DNA from: Pseudozyma flocculosa PF-1
Lineage: Eukaryota > Basidiomycota > Ustilaginomycetes > Ustilaginales > Ustilaginaceae
Reading direction: 5' to 3'
DNA: 56,689 bases
NCBI RefSeq assembly: GCF_000417875.1
Contig: NW_006920890.1
Location: 155,399-212,087 of the forward strand
Shown: positions 19,080 to 28,683 of the stretch, one piece after another
Layout: every line of letters begins with the position of its first letter
Position numbering within the stretch: position 1 is the stretch's first letter
Position numbers and translations under genes: made by a program
The notes under the pieces: generated by a model
What the model was told of the DNA's origin: nothing
What the model saw: the letters and a program-made list of their open reading frames with translations, nothing else
Databases searched by the model: none

Positions 19080-19684
19080 GGTGTGTGTGTCGTCTATGGT
19101 CGGGGAGGGAGAGGGAAGCGGTGGACAGGGGATTGTTCCACGAGGGGTGGGCAGTGAGAATGGGCGGGTGGTGGTGGTGGTGGTGGTGGTGGTGGCGGTG
19201 GTGGCGGTGGTGGCGGTGGTGGCGGTGGTGATGGTGGCGGCAGCGAGAGGAGGTGAGGGGCAGCCAGGAGGATGCCACCATGGGCCCCACAGGCAGCCCC
19301 GCAGTGACGCAGGTCGGCAGGTGAATCACCGGCCTGCCACGCCAAGTGGAGGCGCCCAAGCCAGACTCCCGATCTGGGGCTTGCTCAGCCCGATCCAAGC
19401 CTGGCCTGCCTGCCTCAGGCCTGGGTCAGCCTACCTGCAAGCCTACGCCTGCCTGCTGCGCGACGCGGCTGCCAACAAGGAGGGGTCAGGCCAGGGCGAG
19501 TCGAGTCGAGTGTTGGTCTCTTGCCCCAACCCCACCTCGCTTTGTCTTGCTTGCTCCCCCAACCACTCTGCCTCGCTCTCGTCTTCTTTTTCCTCGGCTG
19601 CCCTCCGCTCGTCACCTTGGACTCAGCCATCACCGTCGACCTTGAGCCACACCATCGCCTCGCAACCCACGCCATGCCACCAAG
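19080..19684. promoter_or_regulatory. Divergent promoter region between esterase and GCP4 genes
   Basis: This region separates two start codons that point away from each other, so it must hold both promoters and leaders. It includes the G-rich repeat at 19167-19230 close to the esterase start. No defined factor-binding site was recognised. Confidence 0.6.
19167..19230. repeat. (GGT/GGC)n tract, about 64 nt
   Basis: A near-continuous GGT repeat interrupted by GGC units in the divergent promoter. The plus strand has many GG doublets with one-base loops, so two-layer G-quadruplex folding is possible. It lies about 90-150 bases upstream of the esterase ATG. Confidence 0.9.
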
Positions 19685-22600
19685 ATGATGGCCGAACTCC
19701 TCGCCACCCTGGCGGGCCACCCTTCCTCGCTCTTCTCGTCGTCGTCGTCGTCGTTGTCGTCGTCGGCGCCAACAGCGGCCTCCCCATCGGCCTCGCCCTC
19801 TTACCACACCGCCACCACCCTCCGCGTCCGCGACGACATACCCCACCTCCACCCCGCAGAGGTACACATCCTCAACGCGCTCGCATCCTACAGCTCGCGA
19901 TACGTGCGCATCAGGGCCTTTGCCCATGCAGAGCTCGACCATGCACGCAGGCGCGCCATCCGCTCCGCCATCCGCGCAAACTCGCTCTCGTCCAGCCCCT
20001 CGAGATCTCGCAGCGCAGACCCGAACGCTTCGCAGGCCCAGCAAACTGCCGCCACCACCACCGCGCACATCGTCCCGCTCTGCTCGACCCTCCTCGCGCT
20101 CCTGGCCGACTACCACCAGCTCGTGCTCACCATCGAGCGCGACATCCTCTCAAATGACCCGGACCTCGTCGCCGAAAAGGGCTTTGTCAGTCTGGCAAAC
20201 ATACGCGCACGCATGCAGCCGTGGGACGCCCCGCTCTCGGCGCTCGACGACCTCGTCAACGCACTCGTCCGAGGTCCACACGGGACAGACCGCCCCGCCC
20301 CCGAGTCTACCGACGTCGAGGCCGCCGACGCTGGACGATCGCTGCCACCGCCCTCGTCCGCCCCGGCACCGGCCCTGCGCGCCTCGTCCGCGTGGACGGG
20401 CGGCCAACTCATCGACCTGCTCGTTCACCGCGCCTCGACCGGAGTCGAACGCGTCGCCCAGTGTATGACGGCCTTGCGCGATGCAGTCGAGGAGAGCTGG
20501 ACCGCCGGCCTGGTCGCCTGGGTCTGCTACGGCCAAGCCAACCCGGATGGCGATGTGGCCGCCATAGCCGCGTCGTCGAGGTCCCATGGGCGCGGGCCAC
20601 CAACCAAGGATCAGCTAGTGGAATGGTCCGACACGTCTGCCAGCATGCAGACTGGCGGCGCAGACGGCGGCGCCCAAGGCTCGCTCGGCGGGCGAGACAC
20701 CGCCGCGACCACGACGCCGGCGACCGAGGACTGGGCGTTGACGACGAGTACCTGGCGATTCCGGCCACACGCGCTGCCCAGCTCCATCTCGGAAGCCACA
20801 GCCGATTCGATTCTCTACGTCGGCAGGGCCCTCAACACTGTGCGGTCCTCGACGGCAGCAGTCTCGCGCGGCAGCAGCTCTCAGCCAGGGACCGGCGGCT
20901 CGATGCTGCCTCCCGAATCCATGACGGCGCAGCACGTCGCGCTGCTGCAGCGGCGGCAGAACCGGCCATCGCACCCCGCCGCGCTAGACCGCGCCGTCCA
21001 GGAGATCCGCAGCGACATTAGCGAGTGGCTATTCCGCAACGTCCTCACCACCGAGCTCGTCCTCGATTCCCTCGAGACGCTCGGCAACTACTTTCTCCAG
21101 CGGGAGGGCACCTTCACCCTCTCCCTCCTCGCCGAGATTGAGGCGATGCGGAGGAACAAGCTTCTGCACACGCGGTCCGCCGCCGCCGGCGCCATCCGCG
21201 CCAGCGATCTGGAGCTCGCGCTCCACCGCGCCAGCGTCGGCACGGGCGCGGAAGACGACCCTTCGCTCGAGAAGCTGCGCTTTGTCCTGCCTGGAGGCCA
21301 GTTCCGCTCTGCAGGCGCGGCGCAGTCTTCTTCGTCGTCGTCGCATCGCCCCGATCCGCGCTCCAGGCAGGCGCCGGCTCGGTTCGACGACCTTATCATC
21401 GGCGTGCCGGCCCAGCTGCACTTGACCCCCACCTTTCCGCTCGACCTCTTCCTCTCGCCGGCCGACCTGGCGGCCTACTCTCGCCTATTTGCCTACCTCT
21501 TCGCGCTCAAGCGGGTCCAGTCGCGCGTGCTGGGCTGCTGGACGAGCCTGAGCAAGAGCCAGCGCATCCGCCGGCGCTTCACGGGCACGGGCGAGGGCGG
21601 CGTCGACCGGGGCGAGGAGCGCCGGCGCACCGAGCTGCTGCGCCGCAGCTGGGGGCTGACGCGCAACATGCTCTGGTTCCTCGACACGCTGCTGGGCCAT
21701 TTCCAGACCGACGTCATCGACGTCCAGTACACTCGGCTCCTTTCGCAGCTGACGGGACGCCGAGCTGACGCGACGGCGACGGCGATGGCAACGGGCGGGG
21801 CGGCCTCGGCTTCGACGCCCGGGCTCCACAAGAGCGGCAGCCGGGGATCACTGCGCAGAGGAGCGTCGAGCGCCAGAGACCGCAAGGACTCGAGCAGGTC
21901 GGCCTCGTCGCTCACGCATGCCACCGACGCCGGCGAGGCGGCAGGCTCGGGCAGCGCGACGCCGCACGCTGCACCACCGACGACGTACGCCGGCTCGACG
22001 TTGGGCCACCAGACGCCACGGGCATCGCTGCGCGGCTTCCCGCCAGGTGCGCTCGGGACCGCCGTGGGCGGCAACAGGCGGATCCCCTTTCCCGGCTCGA
22101 CGTACGGTGGCGGAGGCGCCGGCGGCGATGGCAGCGGCAGCGTTGCGCCATCGCACTACCGGCCGCATCTTCGGAGCGGGCCCGGGCCCGGTCTTTCGGC
22201 CGTCGCGCCTGCCACGCTACGGTCCTACCGCACCCTGGGCCACGACGGCGGCGCAGACGAGGTCGCCACGCTCGACTTTACCTCTCTGCGGCTGACGCAC
22301 TCCTACTTTCTCACCTTTCTGCAGGACGGCCTGCTGCTGTCGTCGCCGACGGCGTCGAACCTGATCCGATCCATCCTCGAGACGTGCGAGCGGTTTGTCG
22401 GGCTGGTCGAGCGGTGGGGCGGCGACGTGCTGCCTTCGCTCCTCTCCGAGGGCGGCCTGAGTGCGGCGACGGCGACCAACATGCAGAACATTGTCGCCAT
22501 GCGCCGCAAGGACGTCGAGGAGATCGAGGCGACGCTGCAAGGCCGGCTGCGCGACTTTTTCAACCTGCTCAACAATGCCTCGTCGTCGTCATCGGCGGGA

Positions 22601-22933
22601 GTTCCGGCGAATGCCACTGCGGGAGAGGGAGAGGGAGGGGTGAAAGATGGCAACGGTGCGTCAGCGACAGCAGCGGCATCGACATCGGGAGCATCGCAGC
22701 AGCAGGCGGGAGACGAGAGCCTGATCCGGCCTCGGATCCTGCCGCCGTCGTTGCTGGGACGACAGCCATCGCACCAGCCGGGCGGCCCCACGGCGGGCGG
22801 CGAGGGTGCGAAAAGGGAGAAGGCCAACAGCGGCGTCAACGAAGCGCGGATCGAGGCCGACGGGGCGGCACGGAGGCACCTCGAGCAGCTGCTGCTGCGC
22901 CTCGACTTTAGCGGTAGCTTTTCCTCGGTCGAC

Positions 22934-22969
<36 letters not shown>

Positions 22970-22996
22970 AGGATGGGGATCGGGAGCGTCGTGTAG
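19685..22996 (+). CDS. GCP4: Gamma-tubulin complex component, GCP4-type (Spc97/Spc98 family)
   Basis: 1103 residues in one exon. GCP proteins bind gamma-tubulin and build the microtubule-nucleating ring at spindle poles and other organising centres; the S. pombe GCP4 is Gfh1. The N-terminus ELLATLAGHPSSLF, followed by LHPAEVHILNALASYSSRYV, matches the way GCP4 proteins begin. The GRIP1-like part runs to about residue 480, with LFRNVLTTELVLDSLETLGNY-type helices near 440-470. The GRIP2-like part includes the segment around LLRRSWGLTRNMLWFLDTLL (near 655) and SYFLTFLQDGLLLSSPTA (near 875). Human GCP4 is about 667 residues; the excess here is Ser/Ala/Gly-rich loops (about 695-840) and a tail ending in a Thr-Ala repeat. 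Two adjacent ATGs form the start. Assignment to GCP4 rather than GCP5/6 rests on the N-terminus. Confidence 0.85.
22934..22969 (+). repeat. (GCGACG)6 coding repeat at the GCP4 C-terminus
   Basis: Six perfect hexanucleotide units encode alternating Ala-Thr just before the stop codon. Copy number can change without shifting the frame. Confidence 0.85.
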
Positions 22997-23876
22997 ACTT
23001 TTTGCGTGGGCGGCGCCAGAGGGCCTGAGCGCATCACCGCATCACCGCATCGCATGGCATCGCATCGCGTCCGACGATGGCGCATGCGACGGTCGCATCA
23101 ATTGCATCGCGTCCCATCGTTCACATCAGCGGCCCAGGTCAGCCTAGGCCTCACCGTGCCTTGATGGTGCCGAGCTGCGATCTGGCAGCACAACCCGACG
23201 GACGAGGGGAGCAGGGCCCATGTCGTTGTCGGCGGAGGATGGTAAGTATGGCCGAGCAAGGACTGCAGCGCGACGGGGACGGTGGCTCTCGTAACGGCCC
23301 TCTTCGGCTTCTCTCCCCCTCTCATTCTCCCACGGGCGTGCAACAGGCGTCCACGAGGTCGTACCGCACAGGGTGTCTGGTAGGTCTTTCTTTGTCTTAT
23401 TCGATACGCCCGCGGGTGTGCGTGGATGGGTGGGTGCGTAAAGGGCCTATGATCTGGGCGCTTACGAAGGCTGGGCTCCCCCTCCCTCCGAACCCCTCGT
23501 TTGCTGCTCCAACCCTCCCACCTCCCCATCGTGAATAGAGGCATAGTGTGGACGGCGACGACGACGGCATATCCACGCCGATCCGGACACCGGAACCGAG
23601 TGGCGAAAAGGGTGAGTCGGGAAGAGGGTGGGATTGCAGCAGCAAAACAGGTGGTACACGGGACTGGAGGGCGGCCCCAAACAAGAGACTGAGGAGGTGT
23701 AGGATGCGCAGCGCGTGCGTGCGTGCGCGGCGAGGAGGAGGGGCGGACAGAGGTGATGGGGTCGTGCGTCGCCTCCTCTCCCCCCTTTTTGTGGGAGATG
23801 GTGGGTGGGTGGGTGGTCGGGTCGGGCCTGGCTGACCCTTTCCCCCCACGCGTTCTGGATTCCCGCGCCTGCCCGT
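22997..23876. other. Convergent spacer between GCP4 and eS24
   Basis: About 0.88 kb between two 3' ends. It contains a short GCATC-type imperfect repeat near 23030-23070. Open frames here have no recognisable content. Both transcripts probably terminate within it. Confidence 0.5.
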
Positions 23877-25431
23877 TTACTTCTTCTTGGCGTCGCCGGC
23901 CTTGACCTTCTTGGTACCGCGGACCTTCTTGGAGCGGTTCTTGCGCTCCTTCCTGAGCTTTCGCGAGGCCTTCTCGGTCTTGGTGGCCAGGCCGACCTGT
24001 TGTCGTTGCAGAGCGGCAGTGCAGAGGAGAGAGAGGGAAATGAGGTGTAAGTCTCGACGCGACGCTGGGTGGTGGGGCCGTCATCTGCTCGTCCAGGGCC
24101 CTGGGCCTGAGCCTGACCCTGCCCGCCGCGCCGATCCTGCCGCGACATCGATGGTGGCCGCCAGACACCCGCTGCTGACCTGCGCTGCTTCCTTCTCCGA
24201 GTTCCCGTCCAGCCTCCTGGCACCCGAGGTCCGGCAGTGGGTCCGTGAGTCGGGCCTCCTTCCACCTCGACCTGACTGACGGATCCTCCAGCCTCTCCTT
24301 TGGGTCCCCCGGGGCTGCAGCATGGCTCCTCCAGGCACGTCTCCGTCGAAAGACTCTCCCAAAAGCCCAGCAGCCCCACGATGACCCGCCATCCCATCTT
24401 GCCTGCTCCGCCGACTGACCCTCTCCAATCCCTCTGGCGGTCCTCCTCGTCCCCAACATCGGGCTGCCGTCGTATTCCTCCCAGCGACCCATCGCCGACG
24501 GCCGAGCACGATCGCCCGATACTCACGCGGACAAGCCTGTGCTTGGGCTCGAACTTCATCGACTCCCTGCTGTCGTAGATGAGGGCGAAGCCGGTGGAGC
24601 GTCCGCCACCGAATGCGGTCCTCATGCCGAAGACGATGACCTGCTCCTTGGGCGCCTTGTACATGGCGCCCAGCTTCTCCGAGAGCTCCGCCTTGGAGAC
24701 GTTGGGGCGGGCAGGGTGGATGACATCCAGAACCATCTGCTTCCTCTGGAGCAGACGGTTGGTGATGAACTTGCGAGTGCGCAGGGTGATCGGCGAAGTG
24801 GCGTCCTGTTGGAGCGGCAGCGGCGGCAGCGGCGGCGGCGGCGGCGGCGATGGTGATTCGGCGGTGGCGTCAGAGGTCGATTGGTCGGTCGAACGGCAGC
24901 ATCATAGATGGAAAGGACGGGGGCAGAGATCAGGGTCGGGATCGAAGTCGTCGGAGGCCAAGACAGATTCAAGGTCGATCAAAGTCGAGGTTCGAAGTCG
25001 AGGTCGGGATAGCGATTGACGTCGTCATCGTCAAGTCGGGCAGGGCAAGAGCGCAAAGGAGACGGGCAGAGAGACAGCATAGAGGTCAGAAATCTGGGCA
25101 CGTTTATCGAGGCTCCGGCACCGGCCGCAAACCCCTCGTGCTCATCGTCGTCTCGTCGTCGTAGTCGTCGTAGGGGTCATCGGCATCGGCGGCGGCAACA
25201 TGGGCGATACGTGTCTCGCTCCTGCTCGGAACGTCGGCTGATGAACGACGATATCTGCCCTTGTTGTCGTCGTCGTCGCCGAGAGCAGAGCAGAGCAGGA
25301 GTTGTTGATACGTGGCCGCCGTTGCCTCCGCCTTTGCCGACGCGCCGGGCGATGCGAGCGAGCGAGCGAGCGGACGGGCGATGTAGCACGAGAGGCGTGT
25401 GATGGCGACGGCGTCGACGGCTGCTCACCAT
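23877..25431 (-). CDS. RPS24: Small-subunit ribosomal protein eS24
   Basis: Model: complement(join(23877..23996,24527..24805,25429..25431)), 133 residues, close to yeast eS24 (135). Exon 1 is the ATG alone, followed directly by donor GTGAGC. Exon 2 begins [13 protein letters not shown] and contains NRLLQRKQM and [14 protein letters not shown], hallmark eS24 sequences. Exon 3 encodes [20 protein letters not shown] and a Lys-rich tail. Introns are 623 and 530 nt, both phase 0, long compared with the 80-160 nt introns elsewhere in the window. The protein is part of the 40S subunit. It is divergent from eL43, whose first exon is also a lone ATG. The placement of exon 1 rests on phase, donor and the shared AAG-ATG-GTGAG context, not on protein similarity. 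Confidence 0.9.
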
Positions 25432-26238
25432 CTTGAAGGGTCCTTGATGTGGTCGAAGGGGTAGGGTATGCGGAGCAGGCTGGCGCAGTGGCTAGGGTTG
25501 GGTCACGGTGTCGGGCAGACGGGATGCGGTGCCAGGCTCGGACGGCCTCTGCCCGCTTCCGCTCGTCTGCCAGCCTGGCTCGCGGCTGGCTTGGCTTGGC
25601 TGGCTGGCTGGCTGGTTGGCTGGTTGGCCGACCACCCCTTCTCTCCTTCGACCTCGCCGCCTGGCTGGCTCCCGCCTGGCTGGCTGGGCCAAGCCTGGCC
25701 TTTCCAAGCCAAACCTTCGCACCCGCCGTCCGTCGCTCGCTCGCCCACCCATCCGCACTCTGGATGGGCAGCGGGCGGGCGCTTTGCGGAATTTCCTCCA
25801 AGCCTCAAGCTGCCCGCCCGCCAGAACCGCGCTGCCGAGGCGCGACCTGAAAAATTCCCACGCTCGCCCAGCCAACAGGCGGCCACCGAAAATCAAGTGA
25901 TCTGGCCCGCCAGCGTCAGAGCGAGGGCAGCAAATTTCCGGCACCGGCATTCACAATGCCCTGACCCAGGGTCGGCGGGCCAGCCAGCCCAGCCTGGCCA
26001 GCCCAGCCAAGCCAAAGTCATGAGCGTGGCTGGCGGCGGGCCCGTCACTCTGCGCGAGGGAGGGGAAGAGCAGGGCTGGCAGGCGAGGCCGTGGCCGTCG
26101 GGCGCCGACAAGGGGAGTATGGGGACGGCGCAGCGTGCGCTGGCTGGGCTGGCGGGGCGGCCAAGGCTCGCTCCTCGACCTACCCGCTTCCTTCTCACTC
26201 CACCCTTTTCACATACCCCACCCGCCAAACTCGTCAAG
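25432..26238. promoter_or_regulatory. Shared promoter region of eS24 and eL43
   Basis: 807 bases between the two divergent ribosomal-protein start codons, so co-regulation is likely. On the eS24 side there are two telobox-like sites: GGGGTAGGGT (25458-25467, similar to the fission-yeast HomolE box) and TAGGGTT (25493-25499). The centre is rich in GGCTGGCT-type repeats. The final 70 bases before eL43 are pyrimidine-rich, as usual for ribosomal-protein leaders. Confidence 0.7.
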
Positions 26239-27693
26239 ATGGTGAGTGCCTGCTGTCCCACGTCGCCATCCAGCAGCACCACGGCCACGATACGACGCCA
26301 TCGCCCGCGAGACCACCAGAGAGACCCGAGGAGATGCAAAAGAGGGTTCGAAACAGCGCCGACGAAGAGCGATACGAAGGAGCGACTATTCTACGGCCTG
26401 CACCGATCGACCTTGCCCGCGGCCCAGGCGACATTATGCTATCGCCGACTCCGATCCTTTGCGACTCAAACGACGACGACGACACAGCGATGTTCAGCTC
26501 AGATGGCCTCAGGGGAGGGGAAATGCAGGATACATCAAGGGGCAAAGTGTCGAAAGCCGACCCTTGGGCGGTATGCGGCTCGCAGCAACGACGAGCGACA
26601 TTTGGAGGAAGAGAAGCCAAAGGCGGCAGCCCCGACAGCCGTGCAGGGCAGCACGCAGCGCCCAAGGATGAAACGCTGCAACTGTCAGGCTGCCACTCGG
26701 AAGCTTTGCACCGTCTGGCATCGTTCCTTTTGAACTGGCCAGCCGGGTGGCATTCGCAGCCTCCAACAACCGCCAACTGCGACGTGTCCTGCCCTCTACT
26801 CGCCCTCTGCGCCCTCAGCCGGCTTTGACGACACCAGCCCTGATTGCTCGACTCGACAGCGCTCGGCCCCGACCTCGACCTCGACCATCTGCTCTTCGCC
26901 CCGTTCCGTCTCTCTCTCGCGTCTTCGTCTCTGCCTTGGTCTCGCCGGCCGGATGCGTGGCTCAGGGCCGTGGCGGTAGAATCGAAACGTGTTGCCCTCA
27001 CACATGCGCTAACCTCGCCCCGCCGCACTCTGCGCCTTTCTCCACGTCGCTCTTCAGTCCAAGCGCACTGCCAAGGTCGGAATCACCGGAAAGTACGGCA
27101 CGCGATACGGTGCGTCGCTGCGACGACAGGTCAAGAAGATTGAGATCTCGCAGCACAGCAAGTACACCTGCACCTTCTGCGGCAAGGACGCCGTCAAGAG
27201 GAAGGCTGTCGGCATCTGGGAGTGCCGCGCCTGCCGCAAGACCATGGCCGGCGGCGCCTGGACCCTCTCCACCACCGCTGCTGCCACCGTCCGCAGGTGA
27301 GTGTCCAGCCATGTCGTGGACCAGAGATGGCTCGTCGCGACGTGCTCGGGATATGGTGGAGGTCTGGACGGACACGATGACGCCCTCGACGGCGGACCGC
27401 GAGACTGGCAGACCAGCAGCGCAAGGGGCGAGGCAAAGGGCGGTGGAAGGATTCCCGCGTTGGACAAAGCACTTTGCTGGAGGCAGGCAAGGCTCGAGAG
27501 CATCGAGGCTGTATGGGCGAGCGTACCCTCTCGACGGCTGCTCGTGCCGGTCGAAGGGGGCGACGCCGGAAGGAAGGGAGCCATGTCGGCCAGCGCTTCG
27601 TGCGGCAACCTCATACTGACTCGTTCTGCTCCCCTTGCCATGGCCCCACCTCACAGCACCATCCGCCGTCTGCGCGAGCTGACCGAGGCCTAA
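26239..27693 (+). CDS. RPL43: Large-subunit ribosomal protein eL43 (L37A family)
   Basis: Model: join(26239..26241,27058..27296,27657..27693), 92 residues, the same length as yeast eL43. Exon 1 is only the ATG, then donor GTGAGT. Exon 2 encodes [20 protein letters not shown] and a zinc ribbon with C-x2-C (CTFCGK) and C-x2-C (CRAC). Exon 3 adds [12 protein letters not shown], the conserved C-terminus. Introns are 816 nt (phase 0) and 360 nt (phase 2), unusually long for this window. A GCTAAC branch-like site lies at about 27008. Long introns of ribosomal-protein genes can host snoRNAs; I looked for clear C and D boxes and could not support one. The protein is a component of the 60S subunit. 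Confidence 0.95.
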
Positions 27694-27970
27694 ATGTGCG
27701 ACATCTCGTTGCATTCGTCTCGGTGGTTTCCTGGTCTCGGCGTTTTCCCTCCTCCCTCGCTCGTCTCGTATTTCCTGCTCGGCCCTGTTTGCTGCCGTGG
27801 CAAGGAAGGGGCACGAACGAGCGAGCGTGTTGTGGCTCCTCTCTTTCCCACTTCTCTGTATTACATCCAGCCAGCAAGCGCGCATGCCCCACCATCCTCG
27901 CCGACCGTCGTCTCCCTGAAGAGAAGGAGATCGTCGCCGTGGGTCCAAACCTCCCACGGCACGCCCTCAT

Positions 27971-28026
27971 CCACACACGCGCAGCCCACACACGCGCAGC
28001 CCACACACGCACGCACACACACACAC
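27971..28026. repeat. CA-rich imperfect tandem repeat
   Basis: Two copies of a 15-nt unit (CACACACGCGCAGCC) followed by CACG and CA dinucleotides. Confidence 0.85.
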
Positions 28027-28514
28027 TACCAAAAATGCAAAGCAAACTCCCTAGGCTCCTATACGACTGGCTGCATTGCGTCTGCGAGCGGGTCGTTTGC
28101 GAGGCGAGGTTGCGCGGCGTAGAGAAGAGCGCCGCTGGGTGCAGTCGGTGGTCGAGGACTGCCGTGGCAGCTTTGGGACTGATGGAAGGCGTCGGAGCGG
28201 CGCGATGGTCGGATCGAGGTGGCTAGGCTGAGGAGCGGCAATGCTTGCCTGGGCTGAGTCTGGTCGTGCTGGGGAGACGAGGAAGGTTGCTCGGAACGTG
28301 GTGTTGTTGGCGCGGCTTGGCCCTTGGCTGGCAGGCCTGAGTGCGCTTGGGCCAGGTTTGAAAGCTCGACGCGTGGGGCTGCCCCGCTTGCCCGCCTTTG
28401 TCTGCCTGCCAGGGGCGGGCCGGTCGGCCTGGCCCGGATTTCCGGTCGGGGCCTCGCCGTGCGGGGATCCTCGACTCGGGTCGAGCTTGGCTCAGGCCTG
28501 TTGATCTTCCCCCG

Positions 28515-28561
28515 CCACCACCACCACCACCACCACCACCACCACCACCACCACCACCACC
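28515..28561. repeat. (CCA)n tract, about 47 nt
   Basis: A perfect CCA run about 120 bases upstream of the ALG6 start codon, probably in the 5' leader. The complementary strand is the same GGT-type repeat seen near the esterase gene. Confidence 0.9.
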
Positions 28562-28683
28562 GCTCACGACTACGGCACCGCTCTGCCACGCTCTTCGGCC
28601 GCATCGTACGCCGACATCCTCTTCCAGTTCTTGGACCGCTCGGCCGCCACCTCACCCGGCCGGCCTGGCATCTGCATCGCGCC

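Larger units (their letters stand above)
27694..28683. other. Spacer between eL43 and ALG6
   Basis: About 1 kb containing the eL43 3' end and the ALG6 promoter/leader. It has a CA-rich tandem repeat (27971-28026) and a (CCA)n tract (28515-28561). No gene is supported. Confidence 0.55.

Noticed and set aside
26340..26356. GGTTCGAA-like B-box in the eL43 first intron
   Set aside because: The following bases do not complete a T arm and no acceptor stem could be built, so no tRNA is called.
27430..27600. Possible C/D snoRNA in the second eL43 intron
   Set aside because: GATGAC-like boxes were seen, but no full RTGATGA/CTGA pair with terminal stem.
28324..28683. Upstream in-frame start adding 120 residues to ALG6
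   Set aside because: It would translate the (CCA)n tract as poly-His and Pro/Arg-rich leader. ATG 28684 has a better context and a normal-looking N-terminus.
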